Below, one piece after another: positions 31,363-41,010 of a DNA stretch of 64,000 bases (position 1 is its first letter; the number at the start of each line of letters is the position of its first letter). Position numbers and translations under genes: made by a program. Below the pieces are notes generated by a model that was not told where the DNA came from, did no database searches, and saw nothing but the letters and a program-made list of their open reading frames with translations. The DNA is taken from assembly GCA_001664505.1 (NCBI GenBank), contig CP011806.1, positions 564,841-628,840 of the forward strand, read 5' to 3'. The DNA comes from Acidobacteria bacterium Mor1 (lineage in GTDB: Bacteria > Acidobacteriota > Polarisedimenticolia > Polarisedimenticolales > Polarisedimenticolaceae).

Positions 31363-33116
31363 CAGTGACCTCCTCCACCGCCACCGCCGGAGATGATATT
31401 GAACACGGCGAAGCCGACTCCGATCAGCGCATCACCGACGATCAGGCCGGCGGCGACCGGAATGCCGACGTCTTCGGACCAGCGCTTGCCCATGCGCCAG
31501 TCGCTACCGAGGCGCAGGAGCGTTCCGATGGTGTAGGTCAGCACGATGTTGAAGGGCAGGTAGAAACCGAGACCGACCAGGATGCCCAGGCCCCCTACGC
31601 CGCTGGCGCTGAGGACCGCCCCCATACCGGCACCGGCCAGGTACTTGAGCTTGGGAGCGTCGCCGCCCTGGATACCCTCGATGATGCTGGCCAGGGCGAC
31701 CCCCTGAGGCGCCGGGTACTTCTCGCCGCCGAGCGGCTCATCCTGGTGCAGCACGAAGATCAGGGCCATCACCAGGATCGGTCCGAGCCAGGTGCCGCAC
31801 AGCTGGGCCAGCTGCTGCTTACGGGGAATCGCGCCGACGAGATAGCCGGACTTGAGGTCCAGCATCAGGTCGGTGGCCTGGGACATGGCGACGCACATCG
31901 CGGCGCCGACCATCACCGAGGCGATCACCGTCGCCGTATTCGACATGCCGCTTGCGATGAAGATCAGGATCGTCACGCCGATCAGGGTCATGCCGGACAG
32001 GGGAGACCAGTTGGTCCGGCCGATGCACTCCGAGAGCACCACGCCGGCCATCCAGATCCACAGCGTGCCGAGGACCGCCATGGCCAGGCCGCGCAGCAGG
32101 GTCATCTCACCCACCGAGAATTCGGCCATGGTCAGCAGCATGATGAAGGCGCCGCCGACCGCCAGGTACAACAGGCGAATCGGCAACTCGTCCTTGGATG
32201 CTTCGGTCTTGCTCTTGGCCGCGTCCTGCATGCTGCGGATGGCGCTCACCACCAGCGGGAAGGCCAGGGCCACCCCGGTGAGGGCGCCGCCGATCAACAT
32301 GCCGATGCCGACGGGACGGAACAGGCCGGTGCGGAGGGAGTCCGCCTCGACGTCGGGCTGAACGTGGCCGGTGCCCACCAGGATCGGCGCCAGGATCCAG
32401 AAGCAGATGTAGCCGCCGATGACGAAGTAGATGCCGCCCTTGCCCGAGAGATACCCGACGCCCACGGTGAGCAGCGACAGATACCAGATGCCGTTCATGT
32501 AACTGGGCATGCCGATCAACGATCCGAGATCGAAGTTCGAAACTCCGGTGAGCTCCGTGGTCGTGGCGGCGATGGCGCTGACCACGATGCCGCCGATCAG
32601 CAGCTGAGCCTTGCGAATGCCGGCGCCGGGGGACTTGAGGATCGTCGCCACGGCGATACCGCCGGGGAAGGGCAGGCGCTCGAAATCGATCATCTGCTTG
32701 CGCAGCGGAATGATGAATGCGATGCCCATGATCGCGCCGGTGATGCAGCCGAGCACCGTCAGCGGGATGTTGAACTCGAGGTAGGACCCGTCGCCGGTGC
32801 GGTTGGACAGCACGAACAGCGCCGGCAGCGAGAACATCATCCCCGACGAGGCCGCGTTGACCGCGCTCGCCAGGGACTGGTTGATGTTGTTCTCGACGAT
32901 GCTGCGCCGGCCGAGTACCCCGCGCAGAATGCCGAACCCGAGGATCGCGGCCAACTCCGAGCCCTCGATGGAGAACCCGAGTTTGAGCGCCGCGAAACCG
33001 AGGCTGAGGGCCAGGATCGCCCCCAGGAAGTAGCCGACCAGCAGGCCGGTGATGGTCAGTTCGGGGTACGGTCCGAAGCGAATCGGCCGTCCCTGGGGAT
33101 CCACAGGTTTCGACAT
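31362..33116 (-). CDS. OPT family (oligopeptide/metal-chelate) transporter
   Basis: This inner-membrane transporter of about 584 residues has roughly fourteen hydrophobic segments. OPT features include TGLLVGYFLGAIL near the N terminus, the loop LPFPGGIAVATILKSPG, SDLKSGY-like LDLKSGYLVGAIPRKQQLAQLCGT and a C-terminal GVGFAVFNII. The bacterial branch imports or exports peptides or metal chelates; the substrate is unknown. The ATG at 33116 gives the N terminus MSKPVDPQG. Earlier in-frame starts at 33134 and 33167 exist and none has a strong ribosome site, so the start is uncertain. The tail is Gly-rich (GGGGGGGH). A two-TM protein gene is coupled downstream. Confidence 0.85.
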   Translation of the reverse strand: MSKPVDPQGRPIRFGPYPELTITGLLVGYFLGAILALSLGFAALKLGFSIEGSELAAILGFGILRGVLGRRSIVENNINQSLASAVNAASSGMMFSLPALFVLSNRTGDGSYLEFNIPLTVLGCITGAIMGIAFIIPLRKQMIDFERLPFPGGIAVATILKSPGAGIRKAQLLIGGIVVSAIAATTTELTGVSNFDLGSLIGMPSYMNGIWYLSLLTVGVGYLSGKGGIYFVIGGYICFWILAPILVGTGHVQPDVEADSLRTGLFRPVGIGMLIGGALTGVALAFPLVVSAIRSMQDAAKSKTEASKDELPIRLLYLAVGGAFIMLLTMAEFSVGEMTLLRGLAMAVLGTLWIWMAGVVLSECIGRTNWSPLSGMTLIGVTILIFIASGMSNTATVIASVMVGAAMCVAMSQATDLMLDLKSGYLVGAIPRKQQLAQLCGTWLGPILVMALIFVLHQDEPLGGEKYPAPQGVALASIIEGIQGGDAPKLKYLAGAGMGAVLSASGVGGLGILVGLGFYLPFNIVLTYTIGTLLRLGSDWRMGKRWSEDVGIPVAAGLIVGDALIGVGFAVFNIISGGGGGGGH

Positions 33117-33183
33117 AGGCCCCGCTTTTACCATTCTTCCGCCCGGATTCAAAGTGTCCGGCTGCAAAGCGGAATGAGCGGGG

Positions 33184-36100
33184 CTAGGGTGCCGGCTCCG
33201 AGTCTCCGTTGCCGTTGGCCGCCTGGATCAGGTAGTAGCGGTCGTCGCCGGCCGCCGCGGCGCCGCTGTCGGTCCAGGATGGGGCGCTGCCGCTGTCGAA
33301 CAGCTCGTTCTCCAGGGTGAACCCGGTGTCGGGTGTCGCCGAACGGTAGACCCGGTAGCGATCCGCCTCGCCGTGGTCCGGGTCGAGGCCGGGGCGGCTC
33401 CAGGAGAGCAGCGCGTCATCGCCGCTCCGATCCACCCGCAGGCTGTCCACCGGGTTGGGTGCAGGGTCGTGGACGTCGCACTGGGGCTCCCAGAACTCGA
33501 TCTCGTCGATGGCGGCTTCGACCAGGTTGCCGGTCGCATTGCCGTCGGCAGCGGTGACCTTGAGTTCGACTCCCGCTCCGGGGGCCACATGGTCGGCGAC
33601 CCGGAAGTTCACGGCGGTCCAGCGGGCCGCGGACTCGTTGGTTCCCATCTCCTCCAGCAGCACGTCGGGACTGGAGGCGTTCTCGCGAATCTCCAGGCGG
33701 AAGAAGTCCCCGGCGTCCTCGCCCAGGTCCCGGTTGGCGAACCAGCGGTGGATGCGCACCCGGGCCTCCGGGTGGCCGGTCAGGTCGTAAGCGCCGGACC
33801 GTGCGACCACCTGGCCGCCGTCGATGTCGTCGGTTCCGAGGCCGCCTGCATTGCCGGCGGTGAACAGGCACTGCACCCCGGGGGCCGGCGTCACATCGTC
33901 CTCGGGTTGGAACTCGGTACCGTCGGGGTCGCCGAGGATCCAGTCGCCGCTGGTCGCGGTACTCTCGGCGGCTACGTGCTGCCAGCCGGTGGCGCCCTCC
34001 ATGGTGTCGCTGAGGAATACCGCCTGGGTGCCGGTGCCGAATGAGGAGTCCTCGTTCTGGTCGAAGCTGTCGGCCAGGTAGCGGAAGCGCAGGGAGATCT
34101 CCTCGGTGCAGGGAAGACCGGTAGTCATGCGGATGCGCAGATGATCGACGGTCGATGCCTGACCCGCCGAGGGAATGTCGGCGAGCGATGCGGCGGTCCG
34201 CACCACCTCGACGTGGGGGGAGAGGCTCTCCACCTGGACCTGCACCGACGTGGCGGTGGTATCGCCGCTGTTGGCTAGGGTCAGCGGCAGGTCGACCCAC
34301 TCGCCGGGTTCTAGCACGCCGTCTCCGTCGCCGCCGACGCTGTCGTCGAGCATCAGGGCGCTTCGCTCCAGGAAGACACCGGAGACCGGCAGCCGCCCGG
34401 TGGCGGCCAGCGCGTAGCCCTGGGACGCCTGGGGGATCGCGAAGGGGGAGACCCGCACGGTCCAGGTGCCGGCCTCGGGGTTCTCGATCCGGACCGCCTC
34501 GACGTTGTTGACCCGGTCGGGGGCACCGCCGGTAACGCTCTCGCCGGAAGTGAACACGTTGCCCAGGTAGGTCTGGCCCGAGGGGGATTCCACCTGGAGG
34601 TCCAGGTCGTTGACCAGATGGGTCGCCGCGGCCGGGTTCGAGGGGTAGTCGGTCCAGCTGACCACCACCCGGAGCGGCTCGTTGCCGTCGAGGACCTCGA
34701 GGGCGTAGCTGCGTGCCGGGTCTGCCGGGGCGCTGAAGGCGTCAGCCGCGTCGTCGACGAACAGCCGCTTGGCATCGCCGGGGAAGAACAGGGCGTCGTC
34801 CAGCATGATGCGGCCCCAGCCCTGGTCCCGCTCCGGCGGGGGGGCGAGGTTGCGCATCGGCGTGGCCGAGACGATCAACATCGAGCGCAGCATCGCCGCC
34901 GAAGGAACGAAGGCGTCCGGCGCGTTCTCGCTGCCGCCCGGGTAGAACCCGTCCATGAAGTACTCGCGAACCAACGCTGCGAAACCGGCGGCGGTGGGGC
35001 AAGCCATGCTGGTGCCGCTGGAGGACTTGGTGCTGCAGTTGTCGGTGCCGATGTTGCCGTCGTTGTCGGCGGAGATCACGCCGGAACCGGGGGCGGTCAG
35101 GTCCGGCTTGATCCGCCCGTCGTCGGTGTAGCCCCGGGAGGAGAAGCCGGCGATGGAGTCGGAGCTCTCTCCGTGGGCGGTGGCTCCTACCGAAAGCACG
35201 TTCTTGCCCGTGGCCGGGCTGGCGACGGTGTCGGGGCCGGAACCGTTGTTGCCGGCGGCAAAGACCAGCAGGAAGTCCGGGTTGTCCCACATGAATGCGT
35301 CGGCGTCCTCGGAACCGTCGGAGTAGATGTTGTACGGGGTGAAGTTCTCACGGTCGCCGTAGGAGTTGGAGTGGATCCGGGCGCCCTGGTCATAGGCCTG
35401 CTGGAAGAACGGGGTCAGGCTGGCGGCGGGGCAGCCGATGGCGGGGAGGTCCGCGCAGTTGTCCGGCGCGTAGCCGCCGTCCTGGACGATCAGCTTGGCC
35501 GCCGGCGCCATGCCGTCTGCCGCATCCCGGACCCCGTTGGCCAGGTTGTCGGCCAGGACCGAGCCGGCGACGTGGGTGCCGTGGTCCTGGTTGTCCCAGT
35601 CCGAGGCGACCGCCGGATCGTCCCCGGGAGCGAGGAAGTTGACGATCAAGACCTTGCGCTGGTTGGGGTCGGGGGTTCCCACCCCGAAGCCGACATTGGT
35701 CGGTGGTTGACCGTGGACGTCGTCGCGGAAGTAGCACATGTCGGCGTCGAGGCCGGTGTCCAGTACCGCGACCACCTGTCCTTCACCGTGCAGACCGGCG
35801 TCGTACACCGGCGTTTCTCCGCCACGGTCGAGGCCGGACTGGCCGGACCAGGCGCTGGCGTCGTTGAGCAGGCGGTAAACCGGGCGGCGGCCGACCCAGA
35901 GGGTCTCTGGCCAGGCGGACGCGAGATCCAGCAGACTCTCGAGTTGGGCCGGAGTCGGCGTGACCACCAGCCGCGCGGCCCGTTCCAGCCGTCGCGGGGT
36001 CGCCGGGCTACCGGCTTCGAGCCCGTGGACGGCCAGGCCGATACCCTCCAGGCGTCGGGTGGCGGCCTCGAGGTCGGTTCCGCGCAGCAGGCGTAGCGTG

Positions 36101-36516
36101 ACCGGGATGGTCTCCCGGGGGTCGTCCTCGGTCACGGCCCGCAGATCGGGGTCGACGCGGAGCTCGGGGCGGTAGGGGGCGGTCCAGGCCACCCCCGGCA
36201 GCCGGCTCAGGCTCTCCGCGGCCCCCGCCGGGAGCCAGAGCAGCAGCCCCTCGGCCCCGAGCGGGGCCAGGATCCGGCCGCCGCGGCCGGCCAGCCGGGT
36301 GCGGAGCCGTGGGGTGAGCGGGCCCTCGAGACGAATGACGTGGGCCCCCGGTCCGGTGGCGGCGGCTTGGCTCCCTTCGCCGGCGGCCCTGTCGGCAGAT
36401 TGGGAAGGCCGGACCGTGCCCGCGCGCATCTCGACGGCGTCCCTTGGGGACCCGGCGGCGGGGTGGGCGAAAGCGAGGCAGAGAGCGACGGCGAACAACG
36501 GCAGGCGAGCGTGCAT
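33184..36516 (-). CDS. Secreted subtilisin-like (S8) serine protease, multidomain
   Basis: This is a 1110-residue exported protease. Signal peptide, then a pro-region of about 200 residues. The S8 catalytic domain has Asp253 (VLDTGLDAD), His312 (DHGTHVAGS) and Ser503 (SGTSMACP), so the triad is complete. A beta-sandwich P-domain-like segment follows (about 590-720, containing SWTDYPSNPAA and VNDLDLQVESPSG). Next come a CARDB-like domain (ANSGDTTATSVQVQVES) and a domain like those in immune-inhibitor-A proteases with MEGATGWQHVA. The C-terminal FN3-like module ends near residue 1110 with LSWSRPGLDPDHGEADRYRVYRS. GAGGGG lies 6 bases before the ATG. A promoter is visible at 36561-36589. The protein probably degrades extracellular protein for nutrition. 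Confidence 0.9.
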   Translation of the reverse strand: MHARLPLFAVALCLAFAHPAAGSPRDAVEMRAGTVRPSQSADRAAGEGSQAAATGPGAHVIRLEGPLTPRLRTRLAGRGGRILAPLGAEGLLLWLPAGAAESLSRLPGVAWTAPYRPELRVDPDLRAVTEDDPRETIPVTLRLLRGTDLEAATRRLEGIGLAVHGLEAGSPATPRRLERAARLVVTPTPAQLESLLDLASAWPETLWVGRRPVYRLLNDASAWSGQSGLDRGGETPVYDAGLHGEGQVVAVLDTGLDADMCYFRDDVHGQPPTNVGFGVGTPDPNQRKVLIVNFLAPGDDPAVASDWDNQDHGTHVAGSVLADNLANGVRDAADGMAPAAKLIVQDGGYAPDNCADLPAIGCPAASLTPFFQQAYDQGARIHSNSYGDRENFTPYNIYSDGSEDADAFMWDNPDFLLVFAAGNNGSGPDTVASPATGKNVLSVGATAHGESSDSIAGFSSRGYTDDGRIKPDLTAPGSGVISADNDGNIGTDNCSTKSSSGTSMACPTAAGFAALVREYFMDGFYPGGSENAPDAFVPSAAMLRSMLIVSATPMRNLAPPPERDQGWGRIMLDDALFFPGDAKRLFVDDAADAFSAPADPARSYALEVLDGNEPLRVVVSWTDYPSNPAAATHLVNDLDLQVESPSGQTYLGNVFTSGESVTGGAPDRVNNVEAVRIENPEAGTWTVRVSPFAIPQASQGYALAATGRLPVSGVFLERSALMLDDSVGGDGDGVLEPGEWVDLPLTLANSGDTTATSVQVQVESLSPHVEVVRTAASLADIPSAGQASTVDHLRIRMTTGLPCTEEISLRFRYLADSFDQNEDSSFGTGTQAVFLSDTMEGATGWQHVAAESTATSGDWILGDPDGTEFQPEDDVTPAPGVQCLFTAGNAGGLGTDDIDGGQVVARSGAYDLTGHPEARVRIHRWFANRDLGEDAGDFFRLEIRENASSPDVLLEEMGTNESAARWTAVNFRVADHVAPGAGVELKVTAADGNATGNLVEAAIDEIEFWEPQCDVHDPAPNPVDSLRVDRSGDDALLSWSRPGLDPDHGEADRYRVYRSATPDTGFTLENELFDSGSAPSWTDSGAAAAGDDRYYLIQAANGNGDSEPAP

Positions 36517-36560
36517 GAACGGCCCCTCATCGGCGCAAAAAGACGCCTTGGCGACGGTTA

Positions 36561-36589
36561 GGTATACCCCTCTAATGCCGTTATGCCAA
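36561..36589 (-). promoter_or_regulatory. Sigma-70 promoter of the S8 protease gene
   Basis: On the minus strand TTGGCA (36584-36589) and TATACC (36561-36566) are separated by exactly 17 bases. The expected transcript start at about 36554 gives a leader of some 38 bases before the ATG at 36516. Confidence 0.6.
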
Positions 36590-36614
36590 TGCCGGATCCG
36601 CTGATGATGCGGGG

Positions 36615-37208
36615 CTATCCGTGGACGGTGGGGGCTTTTCCGCGAGAGGCCATCAGCTTGCCCTCGATCTCGAGCCACTCCTCCCAACGTTGGGCGAAGC
36701 GTGTGGGGGCGGCCTCCCTCGAGGCAAGGCGATGGAACATCTCCCAGTGGCGCCTCTCGGCCGGGCCCAGGTCGGTGAGCAGGGACTGGAGCTCCGGGTC
36801 GCCGCCGGTGGCCTCGAGCAGCAGGGTGAAGCGCTCGCAGCTCCGGGCCTCGATCAGGGCGCTTATCAGCAGCCGATCCAGCTTGAGCTCGTTCTCCTGG
36901 GGCGTGCACATCCGCTCACGCAACCCCTGGACGTACGGGTTGCTGCGCCGTTTGGCCGCAGGCCAGCCGCGCTTGCGCAGCAGGTTGCAGACCCTTCGCA
37001 GGTGCGAGACCTCCTCGATTGCGAGGGAGGTCATCCGTTCGACGAGCTCCTCGTCCTCGGGATAGTGCGAGGTCAGGGAGAGTGCGGTCAGGGCGGCCTG
37101 TTGCTCGCAGACGGCATGGTCCGCCAGGAAGGTCGGCAGGTCGGCGGCGGCCAGGCGGGCCCAGCTCTCGGGCGTCGCCCACCGCAGCGGGAGTGTATCG
37201 ACGGCCAT
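36615..37208 (-). CDS. miaE: tRNA-(ms2io6A) hydroxylase (MiaE-like)
   Basis: This 197-residue diiron protein hydroxylates the isopentenyl group of ms2i6A37 in tRNA. The ferritin-like four-helix bundle is recognisable from its iron ligands: Glu in HAVCEQQAALTAL, ExxH in IEEVSHLRRV, Glu in EARSCERF and ExxH in AERRHWEMF. FLADHAVCEQ and the length match MiaE. It needs upstream MiaA and MiaB, whose genes are not in the window. It stands alone between the protease promoter and the divergent small exported protein. Confidence 0.85.
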   Translation of the reverse strand: MAVDTLPLRWATPESWARLAAADLPTFLADHAVCEQQAALTALSLTSHYPEDEELVERMTSLAIEEVSHLRRVCNLLRKRGWPAAKRRSNPYVQGLRERMCTPQENELKLDRLLISALIEARSCERFTLLLEATGGDPELQSLLTDLGPAERRHWEMFHRLASREAAPTRFAQRWEEWLEIEGKLMASRGKAPTVHG

Positions 37209-37391
37209 TTTCGCTAGCGCTCCAGGCCTTCGGGGGCCGGGGGAGTCGTCATTCTCGGCATTGTTCGGCTCCTCGATGGGGTGGCGCCGGGTGCGCCGAA
37301 GCCGCCGCGGATGCTAGCACGGGCCTTCGGGGCTACCCGGGCGGGCGGTCCGGGGAAATTCGGGGATGCGAACCGCGGGAAATGCCGGACC

Positions 37392-37419
37392 TTGGTTGGG
37401 GGGGAACCGCAAATACGAT
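37392..37419 (+). promoter_or_regulatory. Candidate promoter of the small exported protein
   Basis: TTGGTT (37392-37397) and TACGAT (37414-37419) are 16 bases apart, about 48 bases before the ATG at 37468. The surrounding sequence is A/T-richer than usual for this DNA. Confidence 0.4.
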
Positions 37420-37467
37420 AGAATCCCCGACCTGAATATCCGTCGTGAAAGAACGGAGGGAGTTCCC

Positions 37468-38034
37468 ATGAACTGGACGACGCAGGCAAAGCGAGCGCTG
37501 GCGATTCTGGTCCTGCTGGCGGCGCCGGCGGTGGCGATGGCTGACGAAGGTGGCATGGTCGACGTGGAGCTGGTCTTGGGCCAGGCTGCGGTCACCGAGC
37601 CGCTCAACCTCAAACTGGCGTTCTACCCGATCGAGTGGGGCACCGACGGTCAACTCCGTCTGCGCAACGCCGAGGTCGGCTACGTGACCTACGATCCCTC
37701 GACGCCTTCCCGCGTCGCCAAGTTCAACATCCAGCTCAAGCCGCTGACCCAGTACCAGGTCACGATCGACATCGTCGATCCGGAGACCGGCGAGGCGGAC
37801 AAGAGCATGGCCTACGTCTTCGCCGGCGATCTCGCGCAGATCACCGATGAACGCCGGGTCAAGCTGGTGCCGGGCAGTTCGACCCCGGTCTCGCTGACGC
37901 TCAAGAAAGAGCTGCGCAGCGGCGACAAGGGCAACTTCATCGACGTGTTCCCCAGCTCCGACTCCGCCGGGCAGTTCGAGTTGGCCGTGTACTTCGGTCC
38001 CGACCAGGTGACCAACGAAGTCAACGAGATGTAG
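37468..38034 (+). CDS. Exported protein of unknown function
   Basis: This 188-residue protein has a clear signal peptide ending near PAVAMADE. The mature part is beta-rich, with segments LNLKLAFYPIEWG, KFNIQLKPLTQYQVTIDIVDPETG and FELAVYFGPDQV that suggest one Ig-like sandwich. No family is recognised. GGAGGG lies 7 bases before the ATG, a candidate promoter precedes it and a terminator follows, so it is probably a single-gene transcript and well expressed. It probably works in the periplasm. Confidence 0.75.
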   Translation: MNWTTQAKRALAILVLLAAPAVAMADEGGMVDVELVLGQAAVTEPLNLKLAFYPIEWGTDGQLRLRNAEVGYVTYDPSTPSRVAKFNIQLKPLTQYQVTIDIVDPETGEADKSMAYVFAGDLAQITDERRVKLVPGSSTPVSLTLKKELRSGDKGNFIDVFPSSDSAGQFELAVYFGPDQVTNEVNEM

Positions 38035-38067
38035 CCTCCGGGCACATCGCACCGAGATTCTGACGGG

Positions 38068-38098
38068 GGCCCCGCGAAAGCGGGGCTCTCTTGCGTTT
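38068..38098 (+). terminator. Terminator after the exported protein gene
   Basis: The arms GCCCCGC and GCGGGGC form a 7-bp stem with a GAAA tetraloop, followed by CTCTTGCGTTT. The hairpin is strong; the T tract is interrupted. Confidence 0.7.
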
Positions 38099-38109
38099 GG
38101 AGGCAGGAG

Positions 38110-39057
38110 TTGGGGGAAGCAAACGACAGCTCTGCGGTGATTCACTGCCGGGGAGTGCGGAAGCACTTCGGCGACGTGCGCGCGGTGGATGGGCTGGACC
38201 TCGAGATTCCGCCCCGCACCTGCTTCGGCCTGCTGGGACCTAACGGAGCCGGCAAGACGACCACCATTTCGATGCTGGTCGGATTGGAGCGGCAGGACCA
38301 GGGTGAGGTCGAGGTCCTGGGGCGGAGCTGGGACCGGGACGCTCGAGGGATCCGGCAGCGGATCGGTGTGCAGCTTCAGGAGACGCAACTTCTGGAGAAG
38401 CTCTCGGTGGCGGAGCTGGTGCGGTTGTTCCGCTGCTTCTACGGTCGGGGGCGGCCGGTGGAAGAGATCCTCGAACGGGTCGGACTCCGGGAAAAAGCCG
38501 GGGCCCGCTACAGCACGCTCTCCGGCGGTCAGAAACAACGCCTGGCCCTGGGCTGCGCCCTGGTGGGAGACCCGGAACTCCTGTTCCTCGACGAGCCGAC
38601 CACAGGGCTCGATCCACAGGCTCGCCGCCGGGTCTGGGAGATCGTCGAGGAGCTCCGCAGCGCCGGCCGCAGCGTCCTGCTGACCACCCACTACATGGAT
38701 GAGGCCGAACGGCTCTGCGACCGCATCGTGGTGATCGACCACGGCAAGGCGATCGCCGACGGCACGCCCTCGGAACTGATCGGCCTCCTGGGGGCCTCGG
38801 GGCTGGTCGAGCTGATTCTCGCCGAACAGGACGGCGAGCGCGCCGAGGCGCTCTGCCGGGACCTGCCGGCAGTGGTGCGCTGTCAGCGGGAGGGCTCGCG
38901 GATTCGTCTTCACACCGACGATACCCGCCGGGTCTTGCCCCGGCTGGTCGAGAAGCTGGAGGAAGCGGGGGTGGCCTACAAAGACCTGCATACCCACCGG
39001 CCGACCCTCGAGGATGTCTTCGTTCATCTGACCGGGAGGTCGCTACGCGATGGGTGA
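38110..39057 (+). CDS. ABC transporter ATP-binding protein (ABC-2 exporter type)
   Basis: This 315-residue cytoplasmic ATPase has Walker A GPNGAGKTT, signature LSGGQKQRLALG, Walker B LLFLDEPTTGLD and the H-loop TTHYMDEAERL. Its C-terminal domain of about 90 residues (VAYKDLHTHRPTLEDVFVHLTG) is typical of DrrA/CcmA-type exporters. Translation probably starts at TTG with GGAGG 6 bases upstream. The stop region overlaps the permease gene by 8 bases. The cargo could be a lipid, drug or polysaccharide; nothing in the sequence decides. Confidence 0.9.
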   Translation: MGEANDSSAVIHCRGVRKHFGDVRAVDGLDLEIPPRTCFGLLGPNGAGKTTTISMLVGLERQDQGEVEVLGRSWDRDARGIRQRIGVQLQETQLLEKLSVAELVRLFRCFYGRGRPVEEILERVGLREKAGARYSTLSGGQKQRLALGCALVGDPELLFLDEPTTGLDPQARRRVWEIVEELRSAGRSVLLTTHYMDEAERLCDRIVVIDHGKAIADGTPSELIGLLGASGLVELILAEQDGERAEALCRDLPAVVRCQREGSRIRLHTDDTRRVLPRLVEKLEEAGVAYKDLHTHRPTLEDVFVHLTGRSLRDG

Positions 39058-40075
39058 GTCTCGCCTGAGAGAGTTGTTGGAGTTGACTCGGGTGCGGGTC
39101 CTGCTGTTCTGGCGCGAGCCCGAGGCGGTCTTCTGGGTCGTGGTCTTTCCGCTGATCCTGGCGATGGTGCTCGGTTGGGCCTTTACCGAGCGGGGTACCG
39201 CCGAGGAGCTGGTCGGTGTCGACCCCTCGGTGCCCGCTGCGGTCGTCGAGCGGTTGGAGCAGGCCGAGGGGCTGCGGGTGCTGCGCCTCGAATCCGTCGA
39301 GGATGCTCGCGCGCGGCTCGGCCGGGGCGCGATCGCCGTGTGGGTCGTCCAGGGCGAGGCGGGCCCGGGTCTGCGTCTCGACCCCGAACGGCCTGAGTCG
39401 GAGCTTGCCCGCTTGCGTATCGAAGAGGCGTTGGGAGCCGGGCCGGGGATCCCGGTGGAGACCGTCGCTTCCCGCGGGGCTCGCTACATCGATTGGCTGT
39501 TTCCGGGGCTCCTCGGGATGAACCTGATGGGCACCGGCATCTGGGGTATCGGCTTCGCGATTGCGGACATGCGGCAGAAGAAGCTGCTGCGCCGCTTTCT
39601 GGTAACCCCGATGCGGCGCTCATCCTTTCTCGGCTCCTTCATCCTCTCCCGCGGCGTGTTCCTCTTCTTCGAGCTGTTGATCCTGGTCGGGTTTGCTCTG
39701 GGCGTTCTCGGGGTGCCCCTGACGGGCTCGCTGGCGGTCTTCGCCTTGACCTGCCTGACCGGGACGCTGGCCTTCGCCGGGCTCGGTCTGCTGGTGGCGA
39801 GTCGCGCGGCGACCATCGAAGGGGTCTCGGGGCTGATGAACTTCATCATGCTGCCGATGTGGCTCTTCTCGGGGGTGTTCTTCTCCTACGAGAAGTTCCC
39901 CGAGGCTGCCTTGCCGCTGATCCGCCTGCTGCCGCTGACCGCCCTCAACGATGCGCTTCGCGGGGTGATGCTCGAGGGGCAGGGGATGAGCGGCGTGGCG
40001 GGCGAGCTGCTGGTGCTCGTCGCCTGGGGCGTGCTCACCTTCCTGCTGGCCCTTCGGATCTTCCGCTGGGCATGA
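39050..40075 (+). CDS. ABC-2 type permease
   Basis: This 341-residue inner-membrane subunit pairs with the ATPase just upstream. An N-terminal segment FWVVVFPLILAMVLGWAF is followed by a periplasmic domain of about 110 residues. Five further transmembrane segments follow from about residue 155 (LFPGLLGMNLMGTGIWGIGFAIADMRQKKLLRRFL). MPMWLFSGVFF near residue 265 is typical of ABC-2 permeases. It overlaps the ATPase gene by 8 bases, so production is coupled. Transcription ends at the following hairpin. Confidence 0.88.
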   Translation: MGESRLRELLELTRVRVLLFWREPEAVFWVVVFPLILAMVLGWAFTERGTAEELVGVDPSVPAAVVERLEQAEGLRVLRLESVEDARARLGRGAIAVWVVQGEAGPGLRLDPERPESELARLRIEEALGAGPGIPVETVASRGARYIDWLFPGLLGMNLMGTGIWGIGFAIADMRQKKLLRRFLVTPMRRSSFLGSFILSRGVFLFFELLILVGFALGVLGVPLTGSLAVFALTCLTGTLAFAGLGLLVASRAATIEGVSGLMNFIMLPMWLFSGVFFSYEKFPEAALPLIRLLPLTALNDALRGVMLEGQGMSGVAGELLVLVAWGVLTFLLALRIFRWA

Positions 40076-40076
40076 A

Positions 40077-40105
40077 AAAAGCCCCGCCGAGGTGGCGGGG
40101 CTTTT
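40077..40105. terminator. Bidirectional terminator between the permease and pal-like genes
   Basis: The 12-bp perfect stem AAAAGCCCCGCC/GGCGGGGCTTTT has a 5-base loop. A tracts on one side and T tracts on the other allow termination in both directions, and it sits between convergent genes. Confidence 0.9.
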
Positions 40106-40132
40106 CGCGTTCGTTCGGTTGTTCGAAGGTCG

Positions 40133-40960
40133 CTACTGGCTGACCTTGAACTCGGCGCGGCGGTTCTGACGCCAAGCCGACTCGCTGTGACCCGGATCGA
40201 CCGGGCGCTCCTCGCCGTAGCTCTTGATCGTCATCCGATCGCGGGGCATGCCGAGGCCTTCGAGGTACTTGCGCACCGTCTCAGCGCGACGCTGACCCAG
40301 GGCGATGTTGTACTCGATGGTGCCACGCTCGTCGCAGTGGCCTTCGATGGTCAGCCGCGCCTGGGTGCAGGCGGAGGACCCGACTGCCTGGGAGATGCTG
40401 TTGAGCGAACTCTTGGCATCGTCAGACAGGCGGTAGTCGTCGAAATCGAAGTAGATGGTCATGCCACCCAGATCGTTCTGCAGCGCCTCGCAAGCGGAGA
40501 TGCGCGGGATGACGGTGAGGCCGGCGTCGGAGAGCATCTCCGCGACGACTTCGCCGTCGGCGTTCATCACCAGCGCCTGGATCCGGTAGCTGCCCGGAGG
40601 CAGGTTCTCGGGGATCACGCCGGAACCGGTGAAACGGTCACCGCCGGCAGCGGTCAACTCCCGCTCCCAATCGGTTTCCATCACCCGCACGACCATCTTG
40701 CCGCCCTCGGGAACGGCTCCGCGGGCGGAGACACTCAGGGTGTCGCCGGGCTTCAGGCCGTCACCACCGTTGTGGGTCAAGCCGAGGATGCTGCCCGTGA
40801 CGGGGATCGTCGCCTCGAGATCCATCGAGATCTGTTCCGGCGCGGCCTCGGCCGGAGTGCGGGTGACCTCTTTCTTGCCACCACAACCGGCCGCAATCAT
40901 CGTGAGCACCAGCAGGCCGGCCAAGACCAGAGCCATGCGGCGCACGTTCGTCTGCTTCAT
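40133..40960 (-). CDS. OmpA-family (Pal-like) peptidoglycan-associated lipoprotein
   Basis: This is a 275-residue lipoprotein with lipobox IAAGC (Cys about 26). Residues about 45-150 form an Ig-like or carboxypeptidase-regulatory-like sandwich absent from standard Pal. The last 120 residues are a complete OmpA-C domain: [39 protein letters not shown], then SYGEERPV and NRRAEF. The Asp and Arg needed to bind diaminopimelic acid are kept. Its role is tethering the outer membrane to peptidoglycan. It is the second gene of a unit with the Ser/Asp-rich protein upstream. No tol genes are nearby, so it may be an extra OmpA-like protein rather than the true Pal. Confidence 0.85.
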   Translation of the reverse strand: MKQTNVRRMALVLAGLLVLTMIAAGCGGKKEVTRTPAEAAPEQISMDLEATIPVTGSILGLTHNGGDGLKPGDTLSVSARGAVPEGGKMVVRVMETDWERELTAAGGDRFTGSGVIPENLPPGSYRIQALVMNADGEVVAEMLSDAGLTVIPRISACEALQNDLGGMTIYFDFDDYRLSDDAKSSLNSISQAVGSSACTQARLTIEGHCDERGTIEYNIALGQRRAETVRKYLEGLGMPRDRMTIKSYGEERPVDPGHSESAWRQNRRAEFKVSQ

Positions 40961-41010
40961 TTCAGAAAACCCCCGGGGCGCTGTAGTTCAGCGGTTTCTT
41001 TGCGTACTGA

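Noticed and set aside
31365-33320. 651-codon plus-strand open frame opposite the OPT transporter
   Set aside because: The product is rich in Asp, Gln and His and lacks any domain; the other strand has a clear transporter.
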